A program made the position numbers and the translations under genes. Positions 6,987 to 12,962 of a DNA stretch of 12,962 bases are shown piece by piece; the stretch's first letter is position 1; each line of letters opens with the position of its first letter. This stretch comes from a bacterium (GTDB lineage: Bacteria; Orphanbacterota; Orphanbacteria; Orphanbacterales; Orphanbacteraceae): positions 1 to 12,962 of the forward strand of contig JALGYY010000031.1 in NCBI GenBank assembly GCA_025782575.1. Direction: 5' to 3'. A model generated the notes under the pieces. The model was given only the letters and a program-made list of their open reading frames with translations, was not told the origin of the DNA and searched no databases.

Positions 6987-7622
6987 TCACTGGACAGATT
7001 CCAGGTAGCAGGTTGCCAGCAACGTCGCCCCCCTTGCCCGCCGGTCCTTCGCCTCACCCACATGGGCCATCGCCCTTTCCATCGCCTCGTCGAAAACCTT
7101 CTTCTGCTCAGGATCGAGAACGAGCGTCACGATGTTCGGGGCCTGGCGATCGTGAGCGGTGGCTTCATCCTCCAGCGCGTCTTCGAAACCTTCGGGCAGC
7201 TGCATGAGCGAGAGCGTGTCCTGAATGTCCCGCTTCTCATATGGAAGCAGCGCCACCATGTCCTCGATCGGCATGTCCTGGTTCAGATCGTTCAGCAGCT
7301 GGGAGAGCAGCGATGGCACCGTGTCGCCGGAGAGGGAGTTCAGGTTGACAGAGAGGATCTTGGCGCGCCGGTCATCGAGATCGACGATCACACAGGGGAC
7401 CGCCTTGAACCCCAACTCATCACGACATACACGCCACCTGTGTTCTCCGCCCAAAAGTTCATATTCTCCCTCAATCGACGGGTGCGGGCGGACAACCAGA
7501 GGTTGCACGAGTCCCTCCCGCTCGATGTAGCGTTTGAGCTTCTGCCGCATCGCGTCGGACATGCGGTTTACGTTCCAAAAATTGGCGTGGATCTGGTCCA
7601 CTGGGATCTGTTCAACCTTCAT
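6987..7622 (-). CDS. ParB-like nuclease/CTP-switch domain protein (phage type)
   Basis: This is a 211-residue protein from ATG 7622. The N-terminal ~100 residues form a ParB/sulfiredoxin-type fold: VEQIPVDQIHANFWN at the start, GLVQPLVVRPHP, then LLGGEHRWRVCRDEL, corresponding to the ParB box-II motif G-E-R/H-R-x-R/W. The fold is followed by VPCVIVDLDDRRAKILSVNLN. The rest is helical and acidic and lacks the centromere-binding helix-turn-helix of chromosomal ParB, so this is the short phage/mobile-element class, not a segregation protein. Some members of that class act as nucleases or guide DNA modification. It is coupled to the upstream methylase: the methylase TGA and this ATG share one base (TGATG), and the ribosome site (GGGAGG) lies within the methylase's last codons. 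A joint role with the methylase in modifying or marking element DNA is inference. Confidence 0.92.
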   Translation of the reverse strand: MKVEQIPVDQIHANFWNVNRMSDAMRQKLKRYIEREGLVQPLVVRPHPSIEGEYELLGGEHRWRVCRDELGFKAVPCVIVDLDDRRAKILSVNLNSLSGDTVPSLLSQLLNDLNQDMPIEDMVALLPYEKRDIQDTLSLMQLPEGFEDALEDEATAHDRQAPNIVTLVLDPEQKKVFDEAMERAMAHVGEAKDRRARGATLLATCYLESVQ

Positions 7623-8644
7623 CACTTCTCCCTCCCCACAACCAAGAGCTCACGATTCTTCTGACGACTCTCCACGCTGGCCAGACCAGTACAATGAACA
7701 TGGTGGATCTCCTCGCCGGTGACGTTGGGGCGGTGCTTTCGCACAAGGTCGATCAGCCCATTTAGATCGATCGCCTTATTGCCGTACGAAATGATCCACA
7801 GCGGGATGTGGGCAGCTGCCTCGAACAACTTTGGCAGTATCTTCTCTGGCGATTCAGTCGAGAACGGGTTCGGACTTACATCCACAGGGGCACCGGTCAG
7901 TAGCTCGTCAAGTGGCCGGCTGGATCGTTCGTAAGATTGTGTGCTCGCATACGGAGGATCAAAGTACGCCACGTCTCCCTCTACACCGGCCAGAAACTCA
8001 AACACGTCACCCTGATGCACCGAGTTCTCCTGCCCATTCGCAAACACCCCGCGGTTGATCGACTCTCGAATCTTGTTCGCCAGGCCGATCGGGTGGTAGG
8101 GGATCTTCCGAGCGAATACGTCTTTCACGTAGTTGGGGTTCATCGCTTCGTAGTCGCCATCTTCCATCTGGTGGATGATTGTCTTGGCACCCCAGTTCCC
8201 CATAGGGCGGAGACCCAGGGCATACTTCACAACCAGCAGGAATGCCAACCACCGCTTCGGACCTTCCAGCTTCCTCGCATTCGCCAGTGCAGCATCCAGG
8301 AACCTCGCGTGTCTCGTGGGGAATACATCGGGGGCCAGACACTTCTCGGCATACCCCGGACCTTCCGTCCACATGAAGAGGCGCACCAGGTCGTCGTACT
8401 CCAGCGTGTACCGGTCGTTCTCAATCAGCGCCCGGCCAACAATCACGGACCGTTCAGCCACATCGTTGCACCGCACCTGGTAGCCGCGGGCTTTGGCGTA
8501 AAGCGATACTGAACCGCCACCGAGGAATGCATCGATGAATACCGGTGCTTCGCTTGGGGACGGGACATGGCGGAAGATGCTGGCGAGTAACCGACGTTTC
8601 CCGCCGAAGTACGCTGGCAGCGCTTGGAAGATCCGAAGAGCCAT
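7622..8644 (-). CDS. D12-class DNA adenine methyltransferase (Dam-like)
   Basis: This is a 340-residue N6-adenine methyltransferase of the D12 (Dam) class, using S-adenosylmethionine. It shows motif X YFGGK at 12-16, the SAM-binding motif I DAFLGGGSVSLYA at 38-50, an NDV (60-62) following the second strand, the catalytic motif IV DPPY at 229-232 (YFDPPYASTQSY), and the C-terminal family hallmark SRQKNRELLVVG at 326-337. All are intact, so it should be active. The target is not readable from sequence; GATC is the common target of the class. The insert between motif I and motif IV, the usual recognition region, is long and distinctive (MGNWGAKTIIHQMEDGDYEAMNPNYV region). No paired restriction endonuclease is encoded nearby, so an orphan, anti-restriction or regulatory role fits. 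It heads the minus-strand series and is divergent from the lipoprotein gene, so the operon promoter lies within 8645-8698. Confidence 0.95.
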   Translation of the reverse strand: MALRIFQALPAYFGGKRRLLASIFRHVPSPSEAPVFIDAFLGGGSVSLYAKARGYQVRCNDVAERSVIVGRALIENDRYTLEYDDLVRLFMWTEGPGYAEKCLAPDVFPTRHARFLDAALANARKLEGPKRWLAFLLVVKYALGLRPMGNWGAKTIIHQMEDGDYEAMNPNYVKDVFARKIPYHPIGLANKIRESINRGVFANGQENSVHQGDVFEFLAGVEGDVAYFDPPYASTQSYERSSRPLDELLTGAPVDVSPNPFSTESPEKILPKLFEAAAHIPLWIISYGNKAIDLNGLIDLVRKHRPNVTGEEIHHVHCTGLASVESRQKNRELLVVGREK

Positions 8645-8698
8645 TAGAACCGCCCCCGGGAACCCAATATCACTCCCGACTGTGATAGATTTGTCATC
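8645..8698. promoter_or_regulatory. Short divergent promoter region between methylase operon and lipoprotein gene
   Basis: Fifty-four bases separate the two divergent starts. On the minus strand, ATGACA (8692-8697) is a passable -35 element, followed about 18 bases later by a weak -10 (GTGATA/TGATAT). No strong Shine-Dalgarno is visible for either gene. Part of the control region may lie inside the lipoprotein gene. Confidence 0.3.
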
Positions 8699-9229
8699 AT
8701 GTCGTACGCAATGCGGTCCATCCTATTTGCCTCGCTTGCCTTTTTCGTGGTGAGCAGCTGCGGTTACACAGTGCTTAAACCGCTTCCCCGTGTTGAATCC
8801 CCCGTACCGGTGCCCGAGGAGACCACAGCGCCGGAGCCCCCTGCACCGCCATTGACCTTCGACTACGGAACGAGGAACATCGGTTTCTCGATCTTGTTCG
8901 ACGAGGATGTCTATGCAACAGGGGACACGGTTTGGATACGGCTGATTAACCTGGGCGCCGAGATCCTGTCCATCTCCGGATTCACGATTCCAAGAATCAC
9001 AGTCGATCAGCAGGTCGGCAGGGAGTGGAGGGGGTATCTTTTGCCATGGTCCCCTGGCCTCCCCCCTATGAAGCGAGAGTTTCTCTGGCATGGCGACTAC
9101 GTCCAGACGTCTTGCGTCATCAGAGACGCTGGCGTTTACCGAGTTCGTACGAACTTCACACGGGGGGGGCAACCGCCTGACACGGAAGCCATCTCCCAGC
9201 ACTTCATTGTCACTGACCCGGAGCCCTAG
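8699..9229 (+). CDS. Putative lipoprotein with Ig-like domain
   Basis: This is a 176-residue protein with a lipoprotein signal: MRSILFASLAFFVVSSC, lipobox VSSC, C21 being the lipidated residue when counted from ATG 8699. The in-frame ATG at 8711 gives a more typical signal peptide; neither start has a clear ribosome site. After C21 comes a Pro-rich linker (PRVESPVPVPEETTAPEPPAPP, ~30-52), then a beta-sandwich: DEDVYATGDTVWIRLINLG at ~68-86 and a closing RDAGVYRVRTNF strand near 142-153. This arrangement resembles Ig-like BsuPI-type domains. It is likely anchored to the inner or outer membrane, facing the periplasm or cell exterior. A long minus-strand frame covers the same bases but lacks a signal or motif and is treated as a shadow. 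It is the only exported protein inside the phage-derived block, so it may be a lysogenic-conversion cargo gene or a host gene at the boundary. Confidence 0.8.
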   Translation: MSYAMRSILFASLAFFVVSSCGYTVLKPLPRVESPVPVPEETTAPEPPAPPLTFDYGTRNIGFSILFDEDVYATGDTVWIRLINLGAEILSISGFTIPRITVDQQVGREWRGYLLPWSPGLPPMKREFLWHGDYVQTSCVIRDAGVYRVRTNFTRGGQPPDTEAISQHFIVTDPEP

Positions 9230-9239
9230 TACCTTCGCC

Positions 9240-9476
9240 CTAGGCATTCGTCTTACCGGTCAGTTGCAGCTTTCCTAGGATCGCATTCTCAATGAGCCTC
9301 GCGGCATCCTTCGAGATCGGATTCCAGTGATGATGGGAGACCCCTCCGGCTGATTTCCCGGCAGGATAGGTCAGAAACAGAACGCCATCCTTCCCTCGGC
9401 GAACGGCGATATTGTTCAGGTAGAAAGCTCCGAAGAGTACGCACGAAGCAAAGCCAACAAGTCCATCTGTATGTCT
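9240..9476 (-). pseudogene. 5'-truncated SpoVG-like gene
   Basis: The minus strand is open for 78 codons between a TGA at 9477-9479 and the TAG at 9240-9242, with no ATG, GTG or TTG near its upstream end. The translation reads DGLVGFASCVLFGAFYLNNI, continues with AVRRGKDGVLFLTYPAG, and ends with HHHWNPISKDAARLIENAIL. The layout matches SpoVG-family proteins: strand, 'short hydrophobic-x-V/I-x-x-G-x-x-G-L-F' hairpin, a Pro-containing strand, the H-P-I turn and a C-terminal helix ending I-x-x-A-(I/V)-L. About 12-15 N-terminal residues and the start codon are missing. SpoVG proteins are small nucleic-acid-binding regulators, and versions occur on phages and conjugative elements. The family call is by eye. 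A start in an unrecognised codon cannot be ruled out, but truncation is the simplest reading. Confidence 0.65.
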
Positions 9477-9479
9477 TCA

Positions 9480-9520
9480 GCCAAAATGGGACAGTTTCTC
9501 CTGAGAGCTAAAGGACACTT
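9480..9520. other. Junction sequence with CTGTCCC-type motif
   Basis: On the minus strand this reads GTGTCC, then GGAGAAACTGTCCCATTTTG next to the break in the SpoVG-like gene. Ends of some transposable elements (IS481/IS21-like) carry TGTC- or CTGTCCC-type words, so this could be a leftover element end. No transposase and no matching inverted end were found, so it is only a suggestion. Confidence 0.25.
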
Positions 9521-9617
9521 ACCGCCACATCCCCTTCACAGCCCCCCAGCTCGTCTGCTCCACTGCAGTAGTCGCACCGCACCCCGCGTCGAGCGCGCCG
9601 ATCCTGCCACAGGCAGC
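9519..9617 (-). pseudogene. Orphan 3' tail of a beta-helix protein gene (33 codons)
   Basis: This minus-strand segment encodes CGRIGALDAGCGATTAVEQT, then SWGAVKGMWR-stop (TAA 9519-9521). It matches the last codons of the intact beta-helix gene (CGLIGALDVGCGATTAVEHT, then SWGAVKGMWR). By direct count, 9521-9617 aligns without gaps to 11069-11165 with 15 differences in 97 bases (about 85% identity), including 31 identical bases at the start. Homology begins 2 bases after the stop codon of the FlgD-domain gene and in a different frame. There is no start or signal peptide, so this is a remnant of a second beta-helix gene, fused by recombination to the end of the FlgD-domain gene. Confidence 0.78.
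9521..9617. repeat. 97-base direct repeat, copy 1 (copy 2 at 11069-11165)
   Basis: The first 31 bases are identical to 11069-11099; overall identity is 82 of 97 by my count. The copies are 1548 bases apart in the same orientation and flank the FlgD-domain gene, so recombination between them could delete or duplicate that gene. Confidence 0.85.
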
Positions 9618-9618
9618 A

Positions 9619-10974
9619 CTACCGCAACAACACCATCTTCCTAGTCGCCGTGAATTCCCCGGCGTCGAGGCGGGCGAAGTAGATGCCGGATTTAACCGCT
9701 TGGCCTGACTCATCTTTGCCATCCCACAAGTGAGCGAGTTCTCCAGCCTCCAAGTACTCATCCACAAGGGCAGCCACTAAACGACCGGTCACATCGTAGA
9801 TGGCGAGCCTGACTTCCGCCTCCTGTGGTAGATCGAATCGAATCATAGTCACTGGATTGAAAGGATTGGGCGCGTTTTGGAGTTGGGATTTCGACTCGTC
9901 GACTATCACCTTGATCTGACCATTCGGAGTTGAAGTTGGAATACCCTCGGTTGTGCATGCGAACGACATGGTGCCTTGCTCAACAGTATCCCCATCAAAC
10001 CCAACTACAAAATCTACTTCAAAGACACCTCCGGCCACAAGAGTGCAAACCTCAACCGGCAAACAAATCGAAACTGACATTAGGGGAGTTGAATTAGTAT
10101 CCGGTGAAGGCGCAGGTACAGACGGATAGAACCACCATGCCTCGCGCTCAAACTTTGTGCTAAGGGTATCCCCATTAATTCTTGACCACATACTTGGCAT
10201 AATTAGTGGCCATGAAACCGGATCAGGATCGTGAATGCTTGAACCTCCGAAGAAGGCAGAGCTATCGGGTGGTCCAATTACCTTCGAATAGATCGGCTCC
10301 GAGAGATAAAGAAAATTAAAAACATCTGGGCCGAGATTCGCAAGTGAAAATGAGTGATGGAAGCACTTCCTACATGATTCTAGTTGCATCGAGGACTTTG
10401 GAAGTGGATCAACCGTGCCCTGCACATTTGCCACAAGAAGAGCTGTTGGGTTGGGAACTCCTCCGGCGTTGAATACATGAAACCTCAATTCATTGATTCC
10501 GGGTACAAATCCATTGGCTATCGTGAACGGATGCAGGTCTTGATAACCCCAACGATCAGTACTGTCACCCGTCCAAGTATCATTTAGGTAGATCCTACCT
10601 TCGTTGTCTGAGGACCACTCGCCGGAGATGGCAGCAGTAGTGTGATCATAGCTTGTCAGATCAAAGGCTATTGTGTAGTCGTAGTACCCGTCTTCGGCCA
10701 AAATGTTGCCGTCATCTGGGCCTATCCATTTTGACCCTACTGGCTCTATGACCCAAGCCGAATTTACCCCCGGCAGTACCTCAAGAGCACCTGGGTCTGG
10801 ACCTGTCATGGAGTAATGCTGTTCTAGGGTATTTCCGGATAATACTTGTCCTGAGTCGTCGACTCCTGAGCTGAAAAGATTCGCAATAGACTCTGCATTC
10901 GCCCCGGTAGCATACAAGCCAAGCGCGAGTAAGTAGATGGGGAGTCGTGGCGCACGAACTACTATTCTGAGCAT
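9619..10974 (-). CDS. Secreted beta-sandwich protein with FlgD-like C-terminal sorting domain
   Basis: This is a 451-residue exported protein from ATG 10974. GGAG lies 7 bases upstream; the frame is open to 11013, but the extra 13 residues are Arg-rich and unlikely. The signal peptide is residues 1-27 (LPIYLLALGLYATGANA, cleavage before ES). Residues ~30-190 form a lectin-like beta-sandwich of the kind seen in exported proteins of environmental bacteria: SAWVIEPVGSKWIGP, YYDYTIAFDL, ISGEWSSDNEGRIYLND, FTIANGFVPGINELRFHVFN. Residues ~205-350 are a second beta-rich region with cysteines. Residues 367-451 are a FlgD-Ig-like/type IX-style C-terminal module starting NAPNPFNPVTMIRFDLP, with YDVTGRLV, WDGKDESGQAVKSGIYFARL and the end TRKMVLLR. 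This module directs or anchors proteins at the cell surface in FCB-group bacteria. The gene follows the beta-helix gene by 92 bases on the same strand. The ligand is unknown. Confidence 0.9.
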   Translation of the reverse strand: MLRIVVRAPRLPIYLLALGLYATGANAESIANLFSSGVDDSGQVLSGNTLEQHYSMTGPDPGALEVLPGVNSAWVIEPVGSKWIGPDDGNILAEDGYYDYTIAFDLTSYDHTTAAISGEWSSDNEGRIYLNDTWTGDSTDRWGYQDLHPFTIANGFVPGINELRFHVFNAGGVPNPTALLVANVQGTVDPLPKSSMQLESCRKCFHHSFSLANLGPDVFNFLYLSEPIYSKVIGPPDSSAFFGGSSIHDPDPVSWPLIMPSMWSRINGDTLSTKFEREAWWFYPSVPAPSPDTNSTPLMSVSICLPVEVCTLVAGGVFEVDFVVGFDGDTVEQGTMSFACTTEGIPTSTPNGQIKVIVDESKSQLQNAPNPFNPVTMIRFDLPQEAEVRLAIYDVTGRLVAALVDEYLEAGELAHLWDGKDESGQAVKSGIYFARLDAGEFTATRKMVLLR

Positions 10975-11066
10975 TGGTCGTCTCCAGCGTACGGTTCGAG
11001 AGTTTCTGGGCACCTATATTTCAAAACGAGTGATCCCTTCCGGAATTGCTCCCTGTAGCAAAGCCC

Positions 11067-12284
11067 TCACCGCCACATCCCCTTCACAGCCCCCCAGCTG
11101 GTGTGCTCAACCGCAGTCGTTGCCCCGCAGCCCACGTCAAGCGCTCCGATCAGTCCACAGGCTGCGCCATCGGGGTGGTTGCCCGGTGCACAGGGGGAGT
11201 TGGCGTGGAGGGTGAAGTCGCCGGTTGACGCATCGCAGAAGAAGGGATCGGCGGAGAAGTCGTTTGTAGATGCCCCTGTCCCTGAGTAGTTTCCATCACT
11301 ATTCTGCCAGAAATTATTGCAGCTCATCGTAAGTGAACCGGAAAGATACTGAAGGCCATATCCGGTGTTCTCTGCGACAATATTATTGTGAAATTGAAGA
11401 GAGGGATTCGGGGCTCCCTTAACCAAGACGACTCGTACACCTGAGTTTCCCCAAAAAGTATTTCCGGTCATGGTAACATTTGCGGATTCGACCACCTCGC
11501 AAGTCGCCCCCTCTGCGGTATTGTTGATTATGAGGTTGTTCTCGAACGTCACAGTCGAGAGATTTGCTTGCAGCGCGCTACTTGCACCTCCCCAGTTATC
11601 CTCAATCGTGTTTCCGGTAATGACAGCGGATGAGCTCACGTAGACGAAAATCGCTCCACCATATGTGGCAGAGTTCTGGCGGAAGATGTTGTCTTCTATC
11701 AAGGTGCTGCCACCCTGGTAGCAGATGATTCCTCCACCATTCCCATTCGGAACAGAGTTGTCGGCGAGAGTGCAGGCCCGGATGGTCGGAGATGAGTTGG
11801 AGTAGGATGCGACGCCGCCCCCGCTGTGACCTTCGTTTTGGTCAATGATGCAGTCCTCGATAAGCGGGGAAGAGCCACTAAAGCAGAGGATTCCGGCTCC
11901 AATTTGACGGAAGCCATCTGCATCGCCTCCCGTAATTCTAAGGGAGGAAATCGTGGTAGCACTCGTGACCCCCTGACAGTAGATGACACGCCCGCTTCCC
12001 TGAGCATCCAGTACAACGAACTCTGGTTCGCTTTCGCCGACCAGGCAAACTCCGGACTTCATAACGATCATCGAGTTGCCGTAAGTGCCTGTATTGATCA
12101 TTGGCTCTTGGTAGGTTCCTGATGCCACAAGAACGGTATCTCCAGCAGACGCTGAGTCGATCCCCGCCTGAATTGTTGGGGCGTCACCAGTCCCATCAGG
12201 CAAGATGTGCCAGGTGGTGGCGTGTGCAGTAGGAGTAAAGAATTGAACCGAGAGTAGAATCGCAAAGACAAGAGAAGCGCGCAT
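11067..12284 (-). CDS. Secreted right-handed parallel beta-helix protein with SWxxVKxMWR tail
   Basis: This is a 405-residue exported protein from ATG 12284; GGAG lies 6 bases upstream, and the GTG four codons earlier lacks support. The signal peptide is residues 1-22 (SLVFAILLSVQFFTPTAHA). Residues 23-58 carry the family entry motif (TWHILPDGTGDAPTIQAGID, then GDTVLVASGTY). From ~90 to ~330 there are about ten turns of a right-handed beta-helix (PbH1-type), with repeats such as IEDCIIDQNEGHSGGG, IRACTLADNS and IEDNIFRQNSATYGGA. The Asn/Cys ladders are typical of pectate-lyase-like folds. No catalytic set is recognisable, so polysaccharide binding or a surface role is as likely as an enzyme. 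The end reads SPCAPGNHPDG, then CGLIGALDVGCG, then the tail TSWGAVKGMWR instead of a FlgD-like module. The 3' end is repeated as an orphan at 9519-9617. Confidence 0.93.
   Translation of the reverse strand: MRASLVFAILLSVQFFTPTAHATTWHILPDGTGDAPTIQAGIDSASAGDTVLVASGTYQEPMINTGTYGNSMIVMKSGVCLVGESEPEFVVLDAQGSGRVIYCQGVTSATTISSLRITGGDADGFRQIGAGILCFSGSSPLIEDCIIDQNEGHSGGGVASYSNSSPTIRACTLADNSVPNGNGGGIICYQGGSTLIEDNIFRQNSATYGGAIFVYVSSSAVITGNTIEDNWGGASSALQANLSTVTFENNLIINNTAEGATCEVVESANVTMTGNTFWGNSGVRVVLVKGAPNPSLQFHNNIVAENTGYGLQYLSGSLTMSCNNFWQNSDGNYSGTGASTNDFSADPFFCDASTGDFTLHANSPCAPGNHPDGAACGLIGALDVGCGATTAVEHTSWGAVKGMWR
11069..11165. repeat. 97-base direct repeat, copy 2 (inside beta-helix gene)
   Basis: The partner of 9521-9617; see that entry for identity. 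This copy is the functional 3' end of the beta-helix gene. Confidence 0.85.
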
Positions 12285-12435
12285 TGGCAGCTCCACAGCT
12301 AAAGAATCACTCGATGCCGGGGGATTTCTTGAAGTCTAACACGGCGCGGGTGCTAGGGGAAGGTGGGAGTGTGGGGATTGTGTTGGAGACATGCACGCCC
12401 AGGCTCGACACCATCGCCCGCAACACAAGAGCCTC

Positions 12436-12465
12436 TTGAGTCTACGCACATCAGTGAATTAAACT
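12436..12465 (+). promoter_or_regulatory. Possible sigma-70-type promoter for the membrane-anchored protein
   Basis: TTGAGT at 12436-12441 and TAAACT at 12460-12465 are separated by 18 bases, each matching 4 of 6 consensus positions. They lie 18 bases upstream of the ATG at 12483. Consensus use in this lineage is not known, so confidence is low. Confidence 0.3.
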
Positions 12466-12482
12466 GTCTCCTAGGGGAAGTG

Positions 12483-12854
12483 ATGGTCATACTAATTCTC
12501 ATATTACTGATATTCATTGTTGTAGCCGGTGTTCTTCTGTTTGGAACGGGTAGCCGAAAGATACGTACTCGTCGCAAACAAGGCTCCGCACGGAGGGATC
12601 TCCCACCGTACCCGAATCATGTTGTCCCAGGACCCTTTGGTGATTGGATTCTCAATCCGGGCAGCACCTTTCCACTTTCGGTCTATGGCGTATCAGAGGC
12701 TGACGCCCAGCAAACCCGAAACGCATTGGAGAGGGAGGACGAAAAGGCGCTCAACTCAATTCTTGCTCGACTGCAGATCCGATGCAGAGAAATCGATCAA
12801 TATATCTTTCAGTTCCGACCTAAGTATCGCAAGGCACTCGGGAGACTGGTGTAG
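12483..12854 (+). CDS. Small membrane-anchored protein of unknown function
   Basis: This is a 123-residue protein from ATG 12483; AGGGG lies 5 bases upstream. The frame is open from 12363, but the added 40 residues would bury the membrane segment behind a soluble leader and have no ribosome site. Residues 1-20 (MVILILILLIFIVVAGVLLF) form one transmembrane helix, followed by a positive cluster (RKIRTRRK), which places the C-terminal domain in the cytoplasm. Residues ~35-123 are soluble: a Pro-rich stretch (DLPPYPNHVVPGPFGDW), a beta-like stretch (GSTFPLSVYGV), and helices (EADAQQTRNALEREDEKALNSIL; CREIDQYIFQF). I do not recognise the family. The frame continues in protein-like fashion after its TAG (12852-12854) for 21 more codons, so the natural C-terminus may have been longer. 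It is divergent from the beta-helix gene. Confidence 0.75.
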   Translation: MVILILILLIFIVVAGVLLFGTGSRKIRTRRKQGSARRDLPPYPNHVVPGPFGDWILNPGSTFPLSVYGVSEADAQQTRNALEREDEKALNSILARLQIRCREIDQYIFQFRPKYRKALGRLV

Positions 12855-12934
12855 CGGTTCAGCGAACGTGAGACAGAGTCAAGAGAAGAGTTAAAGGACA
12901 TATCCGAGTACTATAAATAGGAAAGGAGAAGTCC

Positions 12935-12962
12935 ATGCATGAGAGTCCTGGTCCAGAAAAGG
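12935..12962 (+). CDS. Start of a further gene, cut by the right edge
   Basis: ATG at 12935 follows AGGAG (12924-12928) with 6 bases of spacing, a good ribosome site. Only MHESPGPEK is visible, so nothing can be said of its function. It lies 80 bases after the stop of the membrane-anchored protein gene on the same strand and is probably in the same transcript. Confidence 0.55.

Noticed and set aside
8723-9247. Long minus-strand frame (174 codons) opposite the lipoprotein gene
   Set aside because: It is antisense to a gene with a clear lipoprotein signal, has no ribosome site or recognisable motif, and its composition reads like a shadow frame.
1478-9520. Attachment-site direct repeats bounding the phage-derived block
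   Set aside because: No shared repeat of useful length was found by eye between 1478-1893 and 9230-9520. The true ends may lie elsewhere, and a computed repeat search would be needed.
12363-12482. 40-codon N-terminal extension of the membrane-anchored protein
   Set aside because: It would place a soluble Cys/Pro-rich leader before the transmembrane helix, while an AGGGG site and a likely promoter directly precede ATG 12483.

Overview
The window reads as bacterial chromosomal DNA of moderate GC. It has two kinds of content: genes for secreted surface-type proteins at both ends, and a phage-derived block in the middle. The secreted proteins include a right-handed beta-helix protein, a beta-sandwich protein with a FlgD-like C-terminal domain ending in a TxxxMVLLR-type terminus, and PPC-like proteins. 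This style is typical of the Fibrobacteres-Chlorobi-Bacteroidetes superphylum and especially of uncultured lineages such as Candidatus Eisenbacteria or Krumholzibacteria. That placement is inferred from protein style alone.

Left flank (1-1477, minus strand): a decayed paralog (1210-1477), its intact relative (a 188-residue secreted PPC-like protein, 615-1181), and a third secreted protein that runs off the left edge (1-588). Next comes about 400 bases with no gene.

Middle block (about 1894-9480): a tyrosine recombinase (minus strand); a HEPN-type protein resembling abortive-infection ribonucleases (plus strand, AT-richer than its neighbours); then a minus-strand phage set reading dam-type adenine methylase, ParB-like protein, a 497-base gap, a TerS-position Cys-rich protein, and the terminase large subunit. 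The methylase and ParB genes are coupled by TGATG, and the last two genes overlap. The HEPN gene and the terminase gene converge and share the bases CTAG at their stops. No portal, protease, capsid or tail gene follows the terminase, so this is a remnant, a satellite-like element or a rearranged prophage with a defence-type gene where structural genes would be expected. The block ends on the right with a divergently transcribed lipoprotein gene (plus) and a 5'-truncated SpoVG-like gene (minus) that stops beside a CTGTCCC motif.

Right flank (about 9519-12962): a 97-base orphan copy of the 3' end of the beta-helix gene, starting 2 bases past the stop of the FlgD-domain gene; the FlgD-domain gene; the beta-helix gene; then a divergent small membrane-anchored protein whose reading frame continues in protein-like fashion past its TAG; and the first codons of another gene.

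The most interesting observation is a short C-terminal tail, S-W-x-x-V-K-x-[LM]-[FW]-R-stop. It is shared by the PPC-like protein and the unrelated beta-helix protein, and also survives, intact or damaged, in the two gene remnants. It may be a previously undescribed sorting or anchoring signal. No tRNA, rRNA, CRISPR array or complete insertion sequence was recognised.
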